Shown: piece after piece, positions 1 through 8,933 of the stretch
Layout of the letters: each line of letters opens with the position of its first letter
Position numbering within the stretch: the first letter of the stretch is position 1
NCBI GenBank assembly: GCA_003281795.1
Contig: QCAW01000008.1
Span: 1 to 51,142, forward strand
DNA from: Pelagibacteraceae bacterium AG-345-F21
GTDB taxonomy: Bacteria; Pseudomonadota; Alphaproteobacteria; Pelagibacterales; Pelagibacteraceae
Length of the DNA stretch: 51,142 nucleotides
Direction: 5' to 3'
Translations under genes and position numbers: made by a program
The notes under the pieces: model-generated
Databases searched by the model: none
Seen by the model: the letters and a program-made list of their open reading frames with translations, nothing else
What the model was told of the DNA's origin: nothing

Positions 1-89
1 TTTTTAATTTTTTATTCTATAAAATTATTAGGTCTACTAATATATTTTTTCCAAGATGGATTACTTAAAATCACATTAATTTTAATCAT
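1..89 (-). pseudogene. ybeY: 5' start of ybeY-like rRNA maturation RNase gene, interrupted by a stop
   Basis: Reading down from an ATG at 89-87, overlapping the 3' end of phoH by 8 nt, gives 25 residues beginning MIKINVILSNPSWKKYI, then an in-frame TAA at 14-12. The frame stays lysine-rich after the stop (K-I-K). The N-terminus resembles rickettsial and SAR11 YbeY openings, and ybeY normally follows phoH directly. YbeY is a metal-dependent endoribonuclease used in 16S rRNA 3'-end maturation and ribosome quality control; its catalytic histidines would lie beyond the window. The stop could be a true nonsense change (AAA to TAA), an indel in the A/T run near the sequence edge, or a sign that this is only a short unrelated ORF. 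The identity rests mainly on gene order. Confidence 0.4.
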
Positions 90-1077
90 TAATGTATTTT
101 TGATATGCTCTTATAATTTTTGAGACTAGTGGATGCCTTGCTACATCTTTGTGATCAAATTCAATTATTTTAATTTCATTTAAATTTTTTAAAATTTCTA
201 TTGATTTCAAAAGACCAGATTGTGATTTATTAATTAAATCAATTTGTGAAGGATCTCCGTTGACTACTATTTTGGAATTTTCTCCTATTCTTGTTAAAAA
301 CATTTTTATCTGAGTTTCTGTAGCATTTTGTGCCTCATCTAGAATTGCAAAACTGTTTTTCAGAGTTCTGCCTCTCATGAACGCTAAAGGAGCAATTTCT
401 ATTTCTCCGTTTTCAATTTTTTTGTCTACTTTATCCGCTCCAAACAATTCATATAAAGCGTCATAAAGAGGTCTTAAATAAGGATCTACTTTTTCTTTCA
501 TATCTCCTGGTAAAAATCCTAGTTTCTCTCCCGCCTCTACTGCTGGTCTTGACAAAATTACTTTTTCTACTTTTTTTTCCATAAGTAAAGTTACTGCAAC
601 TGATACGGCTAGAAAACTTTTTCCAGTTCCTGCCGGACCAATGGACATAATTATATCTTTTTCTTTCAAAGCTTTTATGTACTCGGATTGTTTTTCGGAC
701 CTGGCAATAACAGATTTTCTAGGCGTTTTAATTAATTGTTGAAAAGATTTTATATTGGATTTTTTTGGTTCCATATCTTTTTTTACTGATAACATTATAT
801 CGCTTTTTTCTATTACATTAGTCAAAAGATATTTATTTAATAAAAATTTAATAGCATTTAAAAATTCCTTTAAATTCTGCTCTTTACCTTTGCAAGTAAT
901 TGAATTTCCCCTAAAAAATATATCAGTCTCAGTCAATTTTTCTAAATCTTTTAGATTTTGATTAAATTGGCCAACCATAGACATTAACATCTCATTATCA
1001 GTAATTTGAATATTAATTGTATTAGAGTCTATTTTTTTGATTATATAGTTTTGATCCAATTTACTAATTTCAGACAT
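82..1077 (-). CDS. phoH: PhoH family P-loop ATPase
   Basis: A 331-residue PhoH-family protein. Walker A is GPAGTGKS at residues 147-154, Walker B is AILDEAQN at about 244-251, and NGDPSQ follows at 273-278; all are typical of the PhoH ATPase core, which resembles superfamily 1 helicases. The first 120 residues form the usual N-terminal extension. The cellular role of PhoH is poorly defined; linkage to YbeY and MiaB suggests a role in RNA metabolism. It has an ATG start and lies 5 nt downstream of miaB, so it is very likely co-transcribed in a miaB-phoH-ybeY operon. Length is normal for the family. Confidence 0.93.
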   Translation of the reverse strand: MSEISKLDQNYIIKKIDSNTINIQITDNEMLMSMVGQFNQNLKDLEKLTETDIFFRGNSITCKGKEQNLKEFLNAIKFLLNKYLLTNVIEKSDIMLSVKKDMEPKKSNIKSFQQLIKTPRKSVIARSEKQSEYIKALKEKDIIMSIGPAGTGKSFLAVSVAVTLLMEKKVEKVILSRPAVEAGEKLGFLPGDMKEKVDPYLRPLYDALYELFGADKVDKKIENGEIEIAPLAFMRGRTLKNSFAILDEAQNATETQIKMFLTRIGENSKIVVNGDPSQIDLINKSQSGLLKSIEILKNLNEIKIIEFDHKDVARHPLVSKIIRAYQKYIND

Positions 1078-1082
1078 GATTT

Positions 1083-2423
1083 TCAGGCCGCGGCTACTTC
1101 TTTCTTGTTAAATTTAATAATCTTTTCGCCAAATAAAGTATTTTGATTGCATTTATTAATTTTGATATTTTCAATTTTACCAACTAAATTTTCATTGCAG
1201 CTTACAACTACTGAATTAAAATATTCGTCCCTACCAAAATATTTATTTTTCTCATTTTTAATTTTATTTTCAAATAATACTTTTGCTGTAGTTCCACTTA
1301 ATGAATTTCTATAGTTATTTTTAATTTGGTTTGATAAGTTTTGAAAAATTAACAAACGTTCTTTAGCAATTTTTTCATTTACAGTTTTCATTTTTGAAGC
1401 TGGAGTGCCTGGTCTTGCGCTAAATATGAATGAATAAGAATTAATAAATTTGACTTTCTTCATTAATTCGATAGTTTCATTAAATTCTTTTTCTGTTTCT
1501 CCCGGATAAGCAATTATAAAATCACTAGTAAATTTAATCGATGGTTTTTTCTCTTTAAATTTTTTAATTATATTTAAATATTGTAAAATTGTATGATTTC
1601 TATTCATTTTCTCTAAAATTTTATCTGAGCCACTCTGTACCGGCAAATGTAGAACTGGCATTAATTTTTTACACTGTTGATGAGCTTCAATCAAGTATGG
1701 TGTAACATCGTTAGGATGAGAGGTTGTATATCTAATTCTTTCTAAATTTTTTATTTTGTCAAGTTCAAATATTAAATCAGCAAGTTTTTTATTTTCATTT
1801 AAATATGCGTTCACATTTTGACCTAATAAAGTTATCTCCTTTGATCCATTTTCAACAAGTTGGTTTGCCTCTTCTAATATTTGATTAAATGGTCTAGAAT
1901 ATTCTGGTCCTCGAGTATATGGAACAACGCAAAATTTACAAAATTTATCACATCCCTCCTGAATTGTTAAAAATGAAGAGATCTTGCTATTAAAGTTTTT
2001 AATCAAATTTAATTTGTCGAATTTTTCTATAACTTCGAACTCAGTTGAATTTAATTTATTTTTACCCTCTTCAGTAGTTATTAAAATATTATTAATTTCA
2101 TGATAAGATTGGGGTCCTATGACTGCATCAATATATTTTTCTTTTTTGAGTAAAATTTCACCTTCAGCTTGAGCCACACACCCGGCTATAATTGTGATTG
2201 GTTTTTTTTTATCTCTAAACTTTTTCTTCACTCTGCCTATTTCATGGTAGACTTTGTCTGTTGCTTTTTCCCTAATGTGGCAAGTGTTTAAAACATAACA
2301 GTCTGCCTCTTCAACATTTTTTGTTGGAAAATAATTTATACTTTTGACTAAATCAAAAATACGATTACTATCGTATTCATTCATTTGGCAACCAAGTGTT
2401 TTGATAAATATTTTTTTTGACAA
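1083..2423 (-). CDS. miaB: tRNA-2-methylthio-N6-dimethylallyladenosine synthase MiaB
   Basis: A 446-residue radical-SAM methylthiotransferase that adds a methylthio group at C2 of i6A37 in tRNAs reading UNN codons. The N-terminal UPF0004 domain carries three cysteines (C12, C48, C82) for the auxiliary 4Fe-4S cluster. The radical-SAM CxxxCxxC motif is at C158, C162 and C165. A TRAM RNA-binding domain fits the last 65 residues or so. The chosen start is TTG at 2423, because the N-terminus MSKKIFIKTLGCQMN matches the family opening. It follows the Fur gene by a single base and precedes phoH by 5 nt. Confidence 0.95.
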   Translation of the reverse strand: MSKKIFIKTLGCQMNEYDSNRIFDLVKSINYFPTKNVEEADCYVLNTCHIREKATDKVYHEIGRVKKKFRDKKKPITIIAGCVAQAEGEILLKKEKYIDAVIGPQSYHEINNILITTEEGKNKLNSTEFEVIEKFDKLNLIKNFNSKISSFLTIQEGCDKFCKFCVVPYTRGPEYSRPFNQILEEANQLVENGSKEITLLGQNVNAYLNENKKLADLIFELDKIKNLERIRYTTSHPNDVTPYLIEAHQQCKKLMPVLHLPVQSGSDKILEKMNRNHTILQYLNIIKKFKEKKPSIKFTSDFIIAYPGETEKEFNETIELMKKVKFINSYSFIFSARPGTPASKMKTVNEKIAKERLLIFQNLSNQIKNNYRNSLSGTTAKVLFENKIKNEKNKYFGRDEYFNSVVVSCNENLVGKIENIKINKCNQNTLFGEKIIKFNKKEVAAA

Positions 2424-2424
2424 T

Positions 2425-2844
2425 TTATTTTTTTATTTTTGATCCGTATAACTCTAATTTATGATCAACAAGTTTATAACCTAACTTGTTGGCAATTTTT
2501 ATTTGAAGTGCTTCAATGTCTTTATCTACAAATTCTACTATTTCTCCACTATTTATATCGATAAGATGATTGTGATCATCGTTTATTTCATATCTAGCTT
2601 TTCCAGCTTTAAAATCGTGTTTTATTAAAATTCCCGCTTCTTCAAAAAGTTTAACTGTTCTATAAACTGTTGCTATACTTATTTTGTCGTCAATAGTTGA
2701 AACTCGCTTGTGTAGTTCATCCACATCAGGATGATCTTTAGATCCATAGATCTCTTTTGACTCAGAAAGTACTTTTGCTATTACTTTTCGCTGGTCGGTA
2801 AGTCTCACGCCTTTTTCTTTACATTTTTCTTCAATAGAACTCAT
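2425..2844 (-). CDS. fur: Fur/Irr-family metal-responsive transcriptional regulator
   Basis: A 139-residue Fur-superfamily protein. The N-terminal winged helix (about 1-85) holds the characteristic ISIATVYRTVKLFEEAGI helix. The DHNHLIDINSGEIVEF segment contributes metal-binding His and Glu residues to the dimerisation domain. The CxxC zinc motif of gamma-proteobacterial Fur is absent, with the first cysteine position occupied by D-I, as in alphaproteobacterial Fur/Mur proteins. It probably controls iron or manganese homeostasis. The sequence alone does not separate Fur, Mur and Irr. It lies between tsaB (8 nt upstream) and miaB (1 nt downstream), apparently in one transcription unit. Confidence 0.88.
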   Translation of the reverse strand: MSSIEEKCKEKGVRLTDQRKVIAKVLSESKEIYGSKDHPDVDELHKRVSTIDDKISIATVYRTVKLFEEAGILIKHDFKAGKARYEINDDHNHLIDINSGEIVEFVDKDIEALQIKIANKLGYKLVDHKLELYGSKIKK

Positions 2845-2852
2845 ATTTTAAT

Positions 2853-3236
2853 TTAACTTAAATATAATGGTTTAATCAAATTTTTTTCTATTAATTTTTT
2901 ATTAATTAAAAGCTCAACATTTTCAAGGTTAAATTGATGAAGATCTTCATTTTTAAAGCCAAACAACTGAACTCCTTTAGAAATCGCTATTCCTCTTGCT
3001 ACTGAAAGTGCAACTCGAATAGTTGAAAAACTGCCTGGACCGTTGTTTACTATAATTGAAAAACTATTATCCATTTTTACTTTGTGCTTATTGATAAAAT
3101 TTAATATTGTTGATACTAACAAATCGTTATTTGCAACTTTATTATGAAAATTTTGAATAAAAAAATCGTTATTTATTTTTAAACCAATTTTATCACTTTT
3201 GCCTGTGCAATTTATTATTAAAAAATTATCTATCAT
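2853..3236 (-). CDS. tsaB: TsaB-like tRNA threonylcarbamoyladenosine biosynthesis protein, much shortened
   Basis: A 127-residue protein, against about 200-230 for typical TsaB. Residues 66-84 (NGPGSFSTIRVALSVARGI) match the TsaB GPGSFTGLRI signature, and the C-terminus PLYLS resembles the usual TsaB tail. It appears to keep the first ASKHA-like lobe and the extreme C-terminus while most of the second lobe is missing. TsaB is the non-catalytic partner of TsaD in making t6A37 in tRNA, and dimerises with TsaD through its first lobe. There is no frameshift remnant in the short gap to fur, and no rimI gene, which often follows tsaB. Its start overlaps the start of the divergent deacetylase gene. 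Confidence 0.75.
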   Translation of the reverse strand: MIDNFLIINCTGKSDKIGLKINNDFFIQNFHNKVANNDLLVSTILNFINKHKVKMDNSFSIIVNNGPGSFSTIRVALSVARGIAISKGVQLFGFKNEDLHQFNLENVELLINKKLIEKNLIKPLYLS

Positions 3237-4260
3237 TTTTACGTTAATATTTATTTTATTTTACGAAAATCAATCATATTCTTCGTCTCATTTAAAAAAT
3301 ATTAATGATTATGGAATTATATCATTAATGTACCACAGGTTTGAAGAAAATAAATATCCTTCAACTAATATAAAGATAAAAGATTTTAAAAAGCATTTAG
3401 AAACTATAGAAAAAGAAGGTATTAACTTTATTAATCCTAAAAATTTTAAAAATGCTCTCACGTCTAATAAAAAAGAAAGGAAGATACTTTTAACAGTTGA
3501 TGATGCGTTTTCTTCATTTTATGAAAATGCTTGGCCAATTTTGAAAAAAAAAAGAATTCCTTTCATATTGTTTGTCAGCACAAGAGAGGTTGGGAAATTT
3601 AACTATATGAGCTGGGATCAAATTAGAGAACTTTATAAAGAAGATTTTGTTGAAATAGGTAACCATAGTCATTCCCACGAATATCTTGTTGATGAAAGAA
3701 AATCTGTAATTATAAATGATATCAAGACTTCAATTCAAATTTTTGAAAAAGAATTAGGAATAAATTCAATTTATTTTTCCTACCCTTTTGGTGAATATAG
3801 CCTAGAATTTAAAGATCTAATAAAATCATTGGGTTTTGAGTTTGCTTTTGGTCAACACTCTGGAGTCATTGATGAAACAAAAGATTTTTTTGAACTTCCA
3901 AGATTTCCAATTAACGAAAAATATGGAGAGATTAAAAGATTTAGAACATTAATTAAAACTCTTCCATTCAAGTATAAAAATATTCAACCATTTGAAAAAT
4001 ATTTAATATCCTCTAATAATCCACCGAAAGTAAAAGTAGAGTTTCTTGAAGATCATGAAAATATTAGTCAAATAAGCTGTTTCTCAAACGAAGGGGATGT
4101 TTGGAGAAATTCAAAAATAATATTTATAGACAAAAAAAATATTGAAATTAAATTAGTTGAAAAATTTATTGGCGAACGCGGCCGTATTAATTGTTCATTG
4201 AGACACGATAGTGGTTTTTGGAGATGGCTTGGTATTCAATTTGTTATAGCTGAAAAATAG
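3205..4260 (+). CDS. Secreted polysaccharide deacetylase (NodB-homology) family protein
   Basis: About 351 residues. A hydrophobic signal segment (IIKKLSIIFTLIFILFY) opens the protein, so it is probably exported to the periplasm. The carbohydrate esterase 4 pattern follows: LMYHRF near residue 43, the metal-site motif TVDDAF near 98, the HSHSH motif (H-x3-H) near 154, and SYPFGEY further on. About 110 residues after the NodB domain have no fold I recognise. Substrate is unknown; peptidoglycan, poly-N-acetylglucosamine or another N-acetylated glycan are possible. The start is uncertain: no ATG is available, only TTG at 3199 or GTG at 3205, and both overlap the 5' end of tsaB on the other strand. 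Confidence 0.8.
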   Translation: MQFIIKKLSIIFTLIFILFYENQSYSSSHLKNINDYGIISLMYHRFEENKYPSTNIKIKDFKKHLETIEKEGINFINPKNFKNALTSNKKERKILLTVDDAFSSFYENAWPILKKKRIPFILFVSTREVGKFNYMSWDQIRELYKEDFVEIGNHSHSHEYLVDERKSVIINDIKTSIQIFEKELGINSIYFSYPFGEYSLEFKDLIKSLGFEFAFGQHSGVIDETKDFFELPRFPINEKYGEIKRFRTLIKTLPFKYKNIQPFEKYLISSNNPPKVKVEFLEDHENISQISCFSNEGDVWRNSKIIFIDKKNIEIKLVEKFIGERGRINCSLRHDSGFWRWLGIQFVIAEK

Positions 4261-4262
4261 TT

Positions 4263-5759
4263 TTACAGATCTAATTGACGTTTTTTGCCTGAATTAGTAA
4301 GAGTAACTAATTCAAAGTCCATCAGTCTATTTTGATTAATTATTTGAGCTAAAATTTTAGTGTATTCACTCCCAGTTTCAGCATAATTATCCAATGTTTT
4401 AGTTAGTTCTAATCCACTTATCTTTTTGTTTTTTTGTCTTAACTCTTTTCTTTTATTTCTGAATTTCACATAACTTTTATGTGTATTTAAATTATTTTTA
4501 TATGCTTTTACAGAAGCTCTTAGTATTGGAAATTTAAGAATCTTGTGATTTTTTGTCTTATCTCTATCTAGAGGAGCTATACCTCTTCCAGTCCAAGTCC
4601 ACTGGCCAAATATAGCATTTCCCTCTAAAGCAAAACGCGAGGTACCCCAACCACTTTCCTTTGCTGCTTGAGCCAAAGCTATTGAAGTTGGAATAATATC
4701 CATTCTATTCCCCAGCTCCTCTACATCACTTTTTTTAACTTTGTATTCTAAGAATTTTTGCCGAAGCCATTGTTTTTCTTCGTCAGATGTAATTCTTCTA
4801 GAGGTAATCTTTTTTAGTTTAGATCTGTCTGCTAAAATTTTTTCATTTTCGGCGACTATTAAAGGTAAAACAATTTTTATAAACGTTTCCTTTTTAAGCT
4901 TTACACTTTGAATTTCGTCTAAATCTCTTGGAAATTGAGTAAAATATATTGGTTTGACTTTTTTTTCATATCTTACAGTATTTAAGTCATAGTCAACATC
5001 TTTGAATAAATTAAGGACGGTTTCTGTCTTTAAATTTAAATTTGGTAAAATAACTTCTGCAACTTTTTCTTCTTTCTTTTTAGGTTCTACTTTTTGTAAT
5101 TCTTGTTTGAGTTTGGGCTCAGGTTTTTTTGCTTTTTTTTGAGTCTGAGAATCTAATTTTTTTATTTTATCCTCAGTTTTAATAGTCTTGTTTCTCTCAA
5201 AGAATTTTTCAGAATTTTTATACACATTTACACCTGAAACAATAATAGTTCCAACGCCTATAATGATAAAAAAGCCAATAATAGCTTTATTTGCCTTTCC
5301 TACATTTATTTTTTGATTATAAATTTCATTAAATAATTCAACAAAAGAGCTAGAAATAAAATTTGAGATAGCTTTTCCTGCTCTAGGTAATACATCTAAA
5401 AAACCTAAACCAACTCTACCTACAAGTTTCCAAATATTGTATATAAAGTTCTTAAATGATATTTTGCTGTCTTCTTTGAAATAATTTACCTGTCTAGAAA
5501 ATCTATTTACTGATTTTATACTATCTTCTTTTAAATTCTCAATTTGCCTAGAAACTTTTGATAAAGGTTTGGTAACATTTTCCTTATAGAAATTTGTTTG
5601 AAAATCTTTAGGAATGATTATTTTATTTTTTCTTAAAATTAGTTCGATTTGACCTGAAGTTAAACTTTTTTTACTTTTTATATAATCTTGAATTTCTTTT
5701 ACATTATATATTTTAGCAAGTTCTAATAACTTATCTCTATAGGTTAATTTTTTTTTCAT
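4263..5759 (-). CDS. Membrane-anchored glucosaminidase-domain (Bax-like) protein
   Basis: A 498-residue protein. The last 150 residues or so form a glucosaminidase domain of the Bax/FlgJ type: IALAQAAKESGWGTSRF (about 360-376) holds the likely catalytic Glu, followed by GNAIFGQWTW and a Y-A-E-T-G-x-x-Y segment. A single membrane helix lies near 160-180. The region before it (1-155) is charged and helical, and a Lys/Glu/Pro-rich linker follows it. It probably cleaves peptidoglycan from the membrane. The long cytoplasmic N-terminal part is unusual compared with E. coli Bax, which is shorter. It sits directly upstream of nfuA on the same strand with no gap. Confidence 0.8.
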   Translation of the reverse strand: MKKKLTYRDKLLELAKIYNVKEIQDYIKSKKSLTSGQIELILRKNKIIIPKDFQTNFYKENVTKPLSKVSRQIENLKEDSIKSVNRFSRQVNYFKEDSKISFKNFIYNIWKLVGRVGLGFLDVLPRAGKAISNFISSSFVELFNEIYNQKINVGKANKAIIGFFIIIGVGTIIVSGVNVYKNSEKFFERNKTIKTEDKIKKLDSQTQKKAKKPEPKLKQELQKVEPKKKEEKVAEVILPNLNLKTETVLNLFKDVDYDLNTVRYEKKVKPIYFTQFPRDLDEIQSVKLKKETFIKIVLPLIVAENEKILADRSKLKKITSRRITSDEEKQWLRQKFLEYKVKKSDVEELGNRMDIIPTSIALAQAAKESGWGTSRFALEGNAIFGQWTWTGRGIAPLDRDKTKNHKILKFPILRASVKAYKNNLNTHKSYVKFRNKRKELRQKNKKISGLELTKTLDNYAETGSEYTKILAQIINQNRLMDFELVTLTNSGKKRQLDL

Positions 5760-6314
5760 TTAATCTGCCTCTACCGAGTTAACTTCTTTTACATAATGTT
5801 TAAGAAGGTTTTGAACACCTTGTTTTAAAGTCATTAAGGAGCTCGGACATCCTGAACAGCTTCCTTGTAGTTCTACTTTTACAATTCCTTTCTCAAAAGA
5901 TTTAAATTTTATATCACCCCCATCTCTAGCCACTGCCGGTCTAATCTTTGTATCTAAAACATCAATAATTTTCTTAATTGTCTCACTTACTTCTTTGTTC
6001 TCATTAATATCTTCTAACTTCTCTTTTTTCTTAAGAATTGGTTCCTTATTGTTTTCAAAGTAATGATTTAAATGAGAAATAACCATTGGTTTTAATTCAT
6101 TCCACGACATTGCTTTTGTTTTTTTAACCGAAAGAAAATTATCAGAAAGCAAAACAAGCTCTACACCTTTGAAGCCTAAAATTTCTCTTATAAAAGGATT
6201 GGTTGTTTTATTAATATCGTTTTTTTGAAATTCTACTGTTCCCGAGGCTGAGATTTTATTCTCAGATATAAATTTTAGCGACTCTGGATTTGGTGTTGCT
6301 TCAGTCTGTATCAT
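5760..6314 (-). CDS. nfuA: NfuA/NifU-type iron-sulfur cluster carrier protein
   Basis: A 184-residue protein with two domains. An N-terminal Nfu_N domain (1-90, opening MIQTEATPNPESLKFI) is followed by a NifU C-terminal domain (about 105-180) with GSCSGCPSS near 152-160. The CxxC binds a 4Fe-4S cluster at the dimer interface for delivery to apo-proteins. This architecture is the usual alphaproteobacterial and mitochondrial Nfu1 type. The two-cysteine motif is intact. It lies 12 nt downstream of trpS and abuts the glucosaminidase gene. Confidence 0.93.
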   Translation of the reverse strand: MIQTEATPNPESLKFISENKISASGTVEFQKNDINKTTNPFIREILGFKGVELVLLSDNFLSVKKTKAMSWNELKPMVISHLNHYFENNKEPILKKKEKLEDINENKEVSETIKKIIDVLDTKIRPAVARDGGDIKFKSFEKGIVKVELQGSCSGCPSSLMTLKQGVQNLLKHYVKEVNSVEAD

Positions 6315-6326
6315 TAAAGTTTTATA

Positions 6327-7331
6327 TTATATCAAACCAACTTTTTCACGTATAATTTTAAGGTTTTCCTCAGCCTTTATGTTGGCTTTTTCACTGCCTT
6401 TTTTGAGAATTTGAAGCAAATATGTCTCATCCTTCATCAATTTATTTATTTCTTTGCCCACTGGACAAATTTCGCTGACTAAAATATCGGCAAGTTTTTT
6501 TTTAATGTCTGAATATTCCTTTCCAGCCATTTCATTTAAAACTTTTTCCAAACTTGTTTTAGATATTTCAGAATAAATGTTTAACAAATTCATTGCCTCT
6601 GGTTTTTGCTCTAACATTTTTAAATTGTCAGGTATAGGTTCTGAGTCTGATTTTGCTTTTTTGATTTTTTTTATTATATCCTCTGCATTATCTTTTAAGT
6701 TTATTCTTGAATAATCAGACTCTTCTGACTTGCTCATTTTTTTTAATCCATCTCTTAAACTCATTACTCTTGAAATATTTTTTGGAATTAATGGTTCTGG
6801 AATAGGAAAGAATCCTGCGCAATTAAAATCATTGTTAAACTTTTGAGCAATATCTCTTGATAGCTCAAGATGTTGTTTTTGATCAGCACCCACAGGAACA
6901 TGTGTTGACTTGTATAGTAAAATATCTGCGGCCATAAGATTGGGGTAAATATAAAGACCAACACTTGCTTTTTCTTTATCTTTGCCAGCTTTATCTTTAA
7001 ATTGTGTCATTCGATTTAACCAACCAATTCTAGAAACACAATTAAGAATCCATGCTAGTTCAGCATGGCCTGAAACTGAAGATTGATTAAAAATTATACT
7101 CTTGTTAGGATCAATACCCGTGGCTAAAAAACTTGCGGTTGTCTCTAAAATATTATTTTTTAATTCCTTGGGATTTTGAAAAATTGTGATTGCGTGTAAA
7201 TCAACTACACAATAAATACAATCTGTCTCTTTTTGAAGAGCTAAAAAATTTTTAAGTGCTCCAAGATAATTGCCAAGATGTAAATTGCCTGTGGGTTGAA
7301 CTCCAGAAAAAACCAACTTTTTATTTTTCAT
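6327..7331 (-). CDS. trpS: Tryptophanyl-tRNA synthetase
   Basis: A 334-residue class I aminoacyl-tRNA synthetase of normal length that charges tRNA-Trp. The HIGH-equivalent is [14 protein letters not shown] at 13-26 and the KMSKS loop is KKMSKSEES near 196-203. The GADQKQH motif for tryptophan binding is present. It lies one gene below murJ with no intergenic space (murJ stop at 7332, trpS start at 7331), an order common in alphaproteobacteria. Confidence 0.97.
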   Translation of the reverse strand: MKNKKLVFSGVQPTGNLHLGNYLGALKNFLALQKETDCIYCVVDLHAITIFQNPKELKNNILETTASFLATGIDPNKSIIFNQSSVSGHAELAWILNCVSRIGWLNRMTQFKDKAGKDKEKASVGLYIYPNLMAADILLYKSTHVPVGADQKQHLELSRDIAQKFNNDFNCAGFFPIPEPLIPKNISRVMSLRDGLKKMSKSEESDYSRINLKDNAEDIIKKIKKAKSDSEPIPDNLKMLEQKPEAMNLLNIYSEISKTSLEKVLNEMAGKEYSDIKKKLADILVSEICPVGKEINKLMKDETYLLQILKKGSEKANIKAEENLKIIREKVGLI

Positions 7332-8858
7332 TTAATTTGTTTTATAGTTTTTTGCTTTTAATAATCCTGTTAAATAACATGATATCAAATAAATAACTGC
7401 AACAAAACCAACAATTAATAAAAGATAAACAGATTTATATTTATAGTAATAGTCTAAATATGATGAAAAATGATTTAATGCATATACTAAAAGAAAAGAC
7501 ATTAAAAAGGTGCTTGAGATAATTTTAAATATATTTTTGGGAAGATATCCTCGTATTAATAGAAAATCTTTCTTTTGTAATAGGTAGATATATACCAAAA
7601 CTCCAATCCATGTAGAAAAAGAGGTAGCTATAGGAATAATTACAAAACCGACCTTATTAAAAAAAGACAAACTTAAAGATGTATTTAAAAATACAACAAA
7701 TGCTGAAATATAAAATGGAGTCTTGGTATTGTTTCTTGCAAAAAAGAAATTAGATAAAATTTTTATCATTGCAAAAGCTGGAACACCGTAACCAAAATAT
7801 TTTAAAGCGGTAGCAGTCATTTTTACATTTTCTTGAGAAAAAGAACCATATCCAAACAAAGCATTTATAATTTGATCTGAAGCTAAAATTAAACCTGCTC
7901 CAGCCGGTATAGAAAGTAAAAGAGATAATTCTATTGATCTATTTTGGATATTTGAAATTTTTAAGGCATTTTTTTGCTTAAAAGCTTTAGACAAAACTGG
8001 GAGAGAAACTGTACCTACTGCAATTCCTGCTAAAGCAAGATTAATTTGATAAACACGATCAGCATAATAAAGATAGGATACTGCGCCTGTCTCAAATGAA
8101 GCTATGATAGTTCCGACTAAAATATTTATTTGAGTTACTCCTGAAGATAAGATGCTTGGAACAAGTTTCTTAAAAAAAAAATTTACTTTGTTGCTTAATT
8201 TGCTTTTAAAGTTGAATGAGAGTCTATAATAACTTTTCGTAAAATAAGTTAAAAATATTAATTGAATTATTCCAGATAAAGTAACACCGTAGGATAATTG
8301 TTTTGCAAAATCTAAATCTAAAAAATAAGAAGTTAACAAACTTATAATTAATATAATATTTAGTATAATTGGAGCAGCTGCGGCTGCAGCAAATTTATTA
8401 TTGGAATTTAAAATTCCTGAAAAAAATGATGAAAGACTTATAAAAAATAAAAAAGGAAATGTAATTCTTGTAAATTCTACTGCTAGATTAAATTTTGCAC
8501 TTGAATCTAAAAAACCAGGTGCAATTAAAAAGATTAATTGAGGAGTAAATATTTCAGCTAAAATAACTATAAACAAAAGTATCAAAATTAATAAGGACGC
8601 AACCTGATCAGCAAATTTCTTTCCCATTTTTGCGCTATTAATTTTTGCAGCTGTATAACTTGGAATAAAAGCAGCATTAAAAGTTCCTTCTGCAAATAAT
8701 CTTCTAAATGTATTAGGTAATCTAAAAGCGACAAAAAATGCATCAGCAAATATTGATGCTCCTAAGAAAATTGCTATTAAAATATCTCTTAAGTAACCTA
8801 GTATTCTACTTAGCAAAGTAAATATGCTAAAAACAGTTGTAGAAGATAATAGGTTCAT
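7332..8858 (-). CDS. murJ: Lipid II flippase MurJ
   Basis: A 508-residue polytopic inner-membrane protein of the MOP superfamily, with about 14 predicted membrane helices. It opens with the family pattern (SRILGYLRDILIAIFLGAS, then ADAFFVAFRLPNTFRRLFAEG). It flips lipid II to the periplasmic face for peptidoglycan synthesis. Conserved arginines of the central cavity appear in the RLPNTFRRLFAEGTF segment. It is the first gene of a murJ-trpS-nfuA-glucosaminidase run and is divergent from maeB across a 75-bp gap. Confidence 0.95.
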   Translation of the reverse strand: MNLLSSTTVFSIFTLLSRILGYLRDILIAIFLGASIFADAFFVAFRLPNTFRRLFAEGTFNAAFIPSYTAAKINSAKMGKKFADQVASLLILILLFIVILAEIFTPQLIFLIAPGFLDSSAKFNLAVEFTRITFPFLFFISLSSFFSGILNSNNKFAAAAAAPIILNIILIISLLTSYFLDLDFAKQLSYGVTLSGIIQLIFLTYFTKSYYRLSFNFKSKLSNKVNFFFKKLVPSILSSGVTQINILVGTIIASFETGAVSYLYYADRVYQINLALAGIAVGTVSLPVLSKAFKQKNALKISNIQNRSIELSLLLSIPAGAGLILASDQIINALFGYGSFSQENVKMTATALKYFGYGVPAFAMIKILSNFFFARNNTKTPFYISAFVVFLNTSLSLSFFNKVGFVIIPIATSFSTWIGVLVYIYLLQKKDFLLIRGYLPKNIFKIISSTFLMSFLLVYALNHFSSYLDYYYKYKSVYLLLIVGFVAVIYLISCYLTGLLKAKNYKTN

Positions 8859-8933
8859 ATAATTTCTTAATTAAGCCACAAAATAAAATTAATAGTGAAA
8901 TAATATAATTTATATTACATACTCATAATTAAA

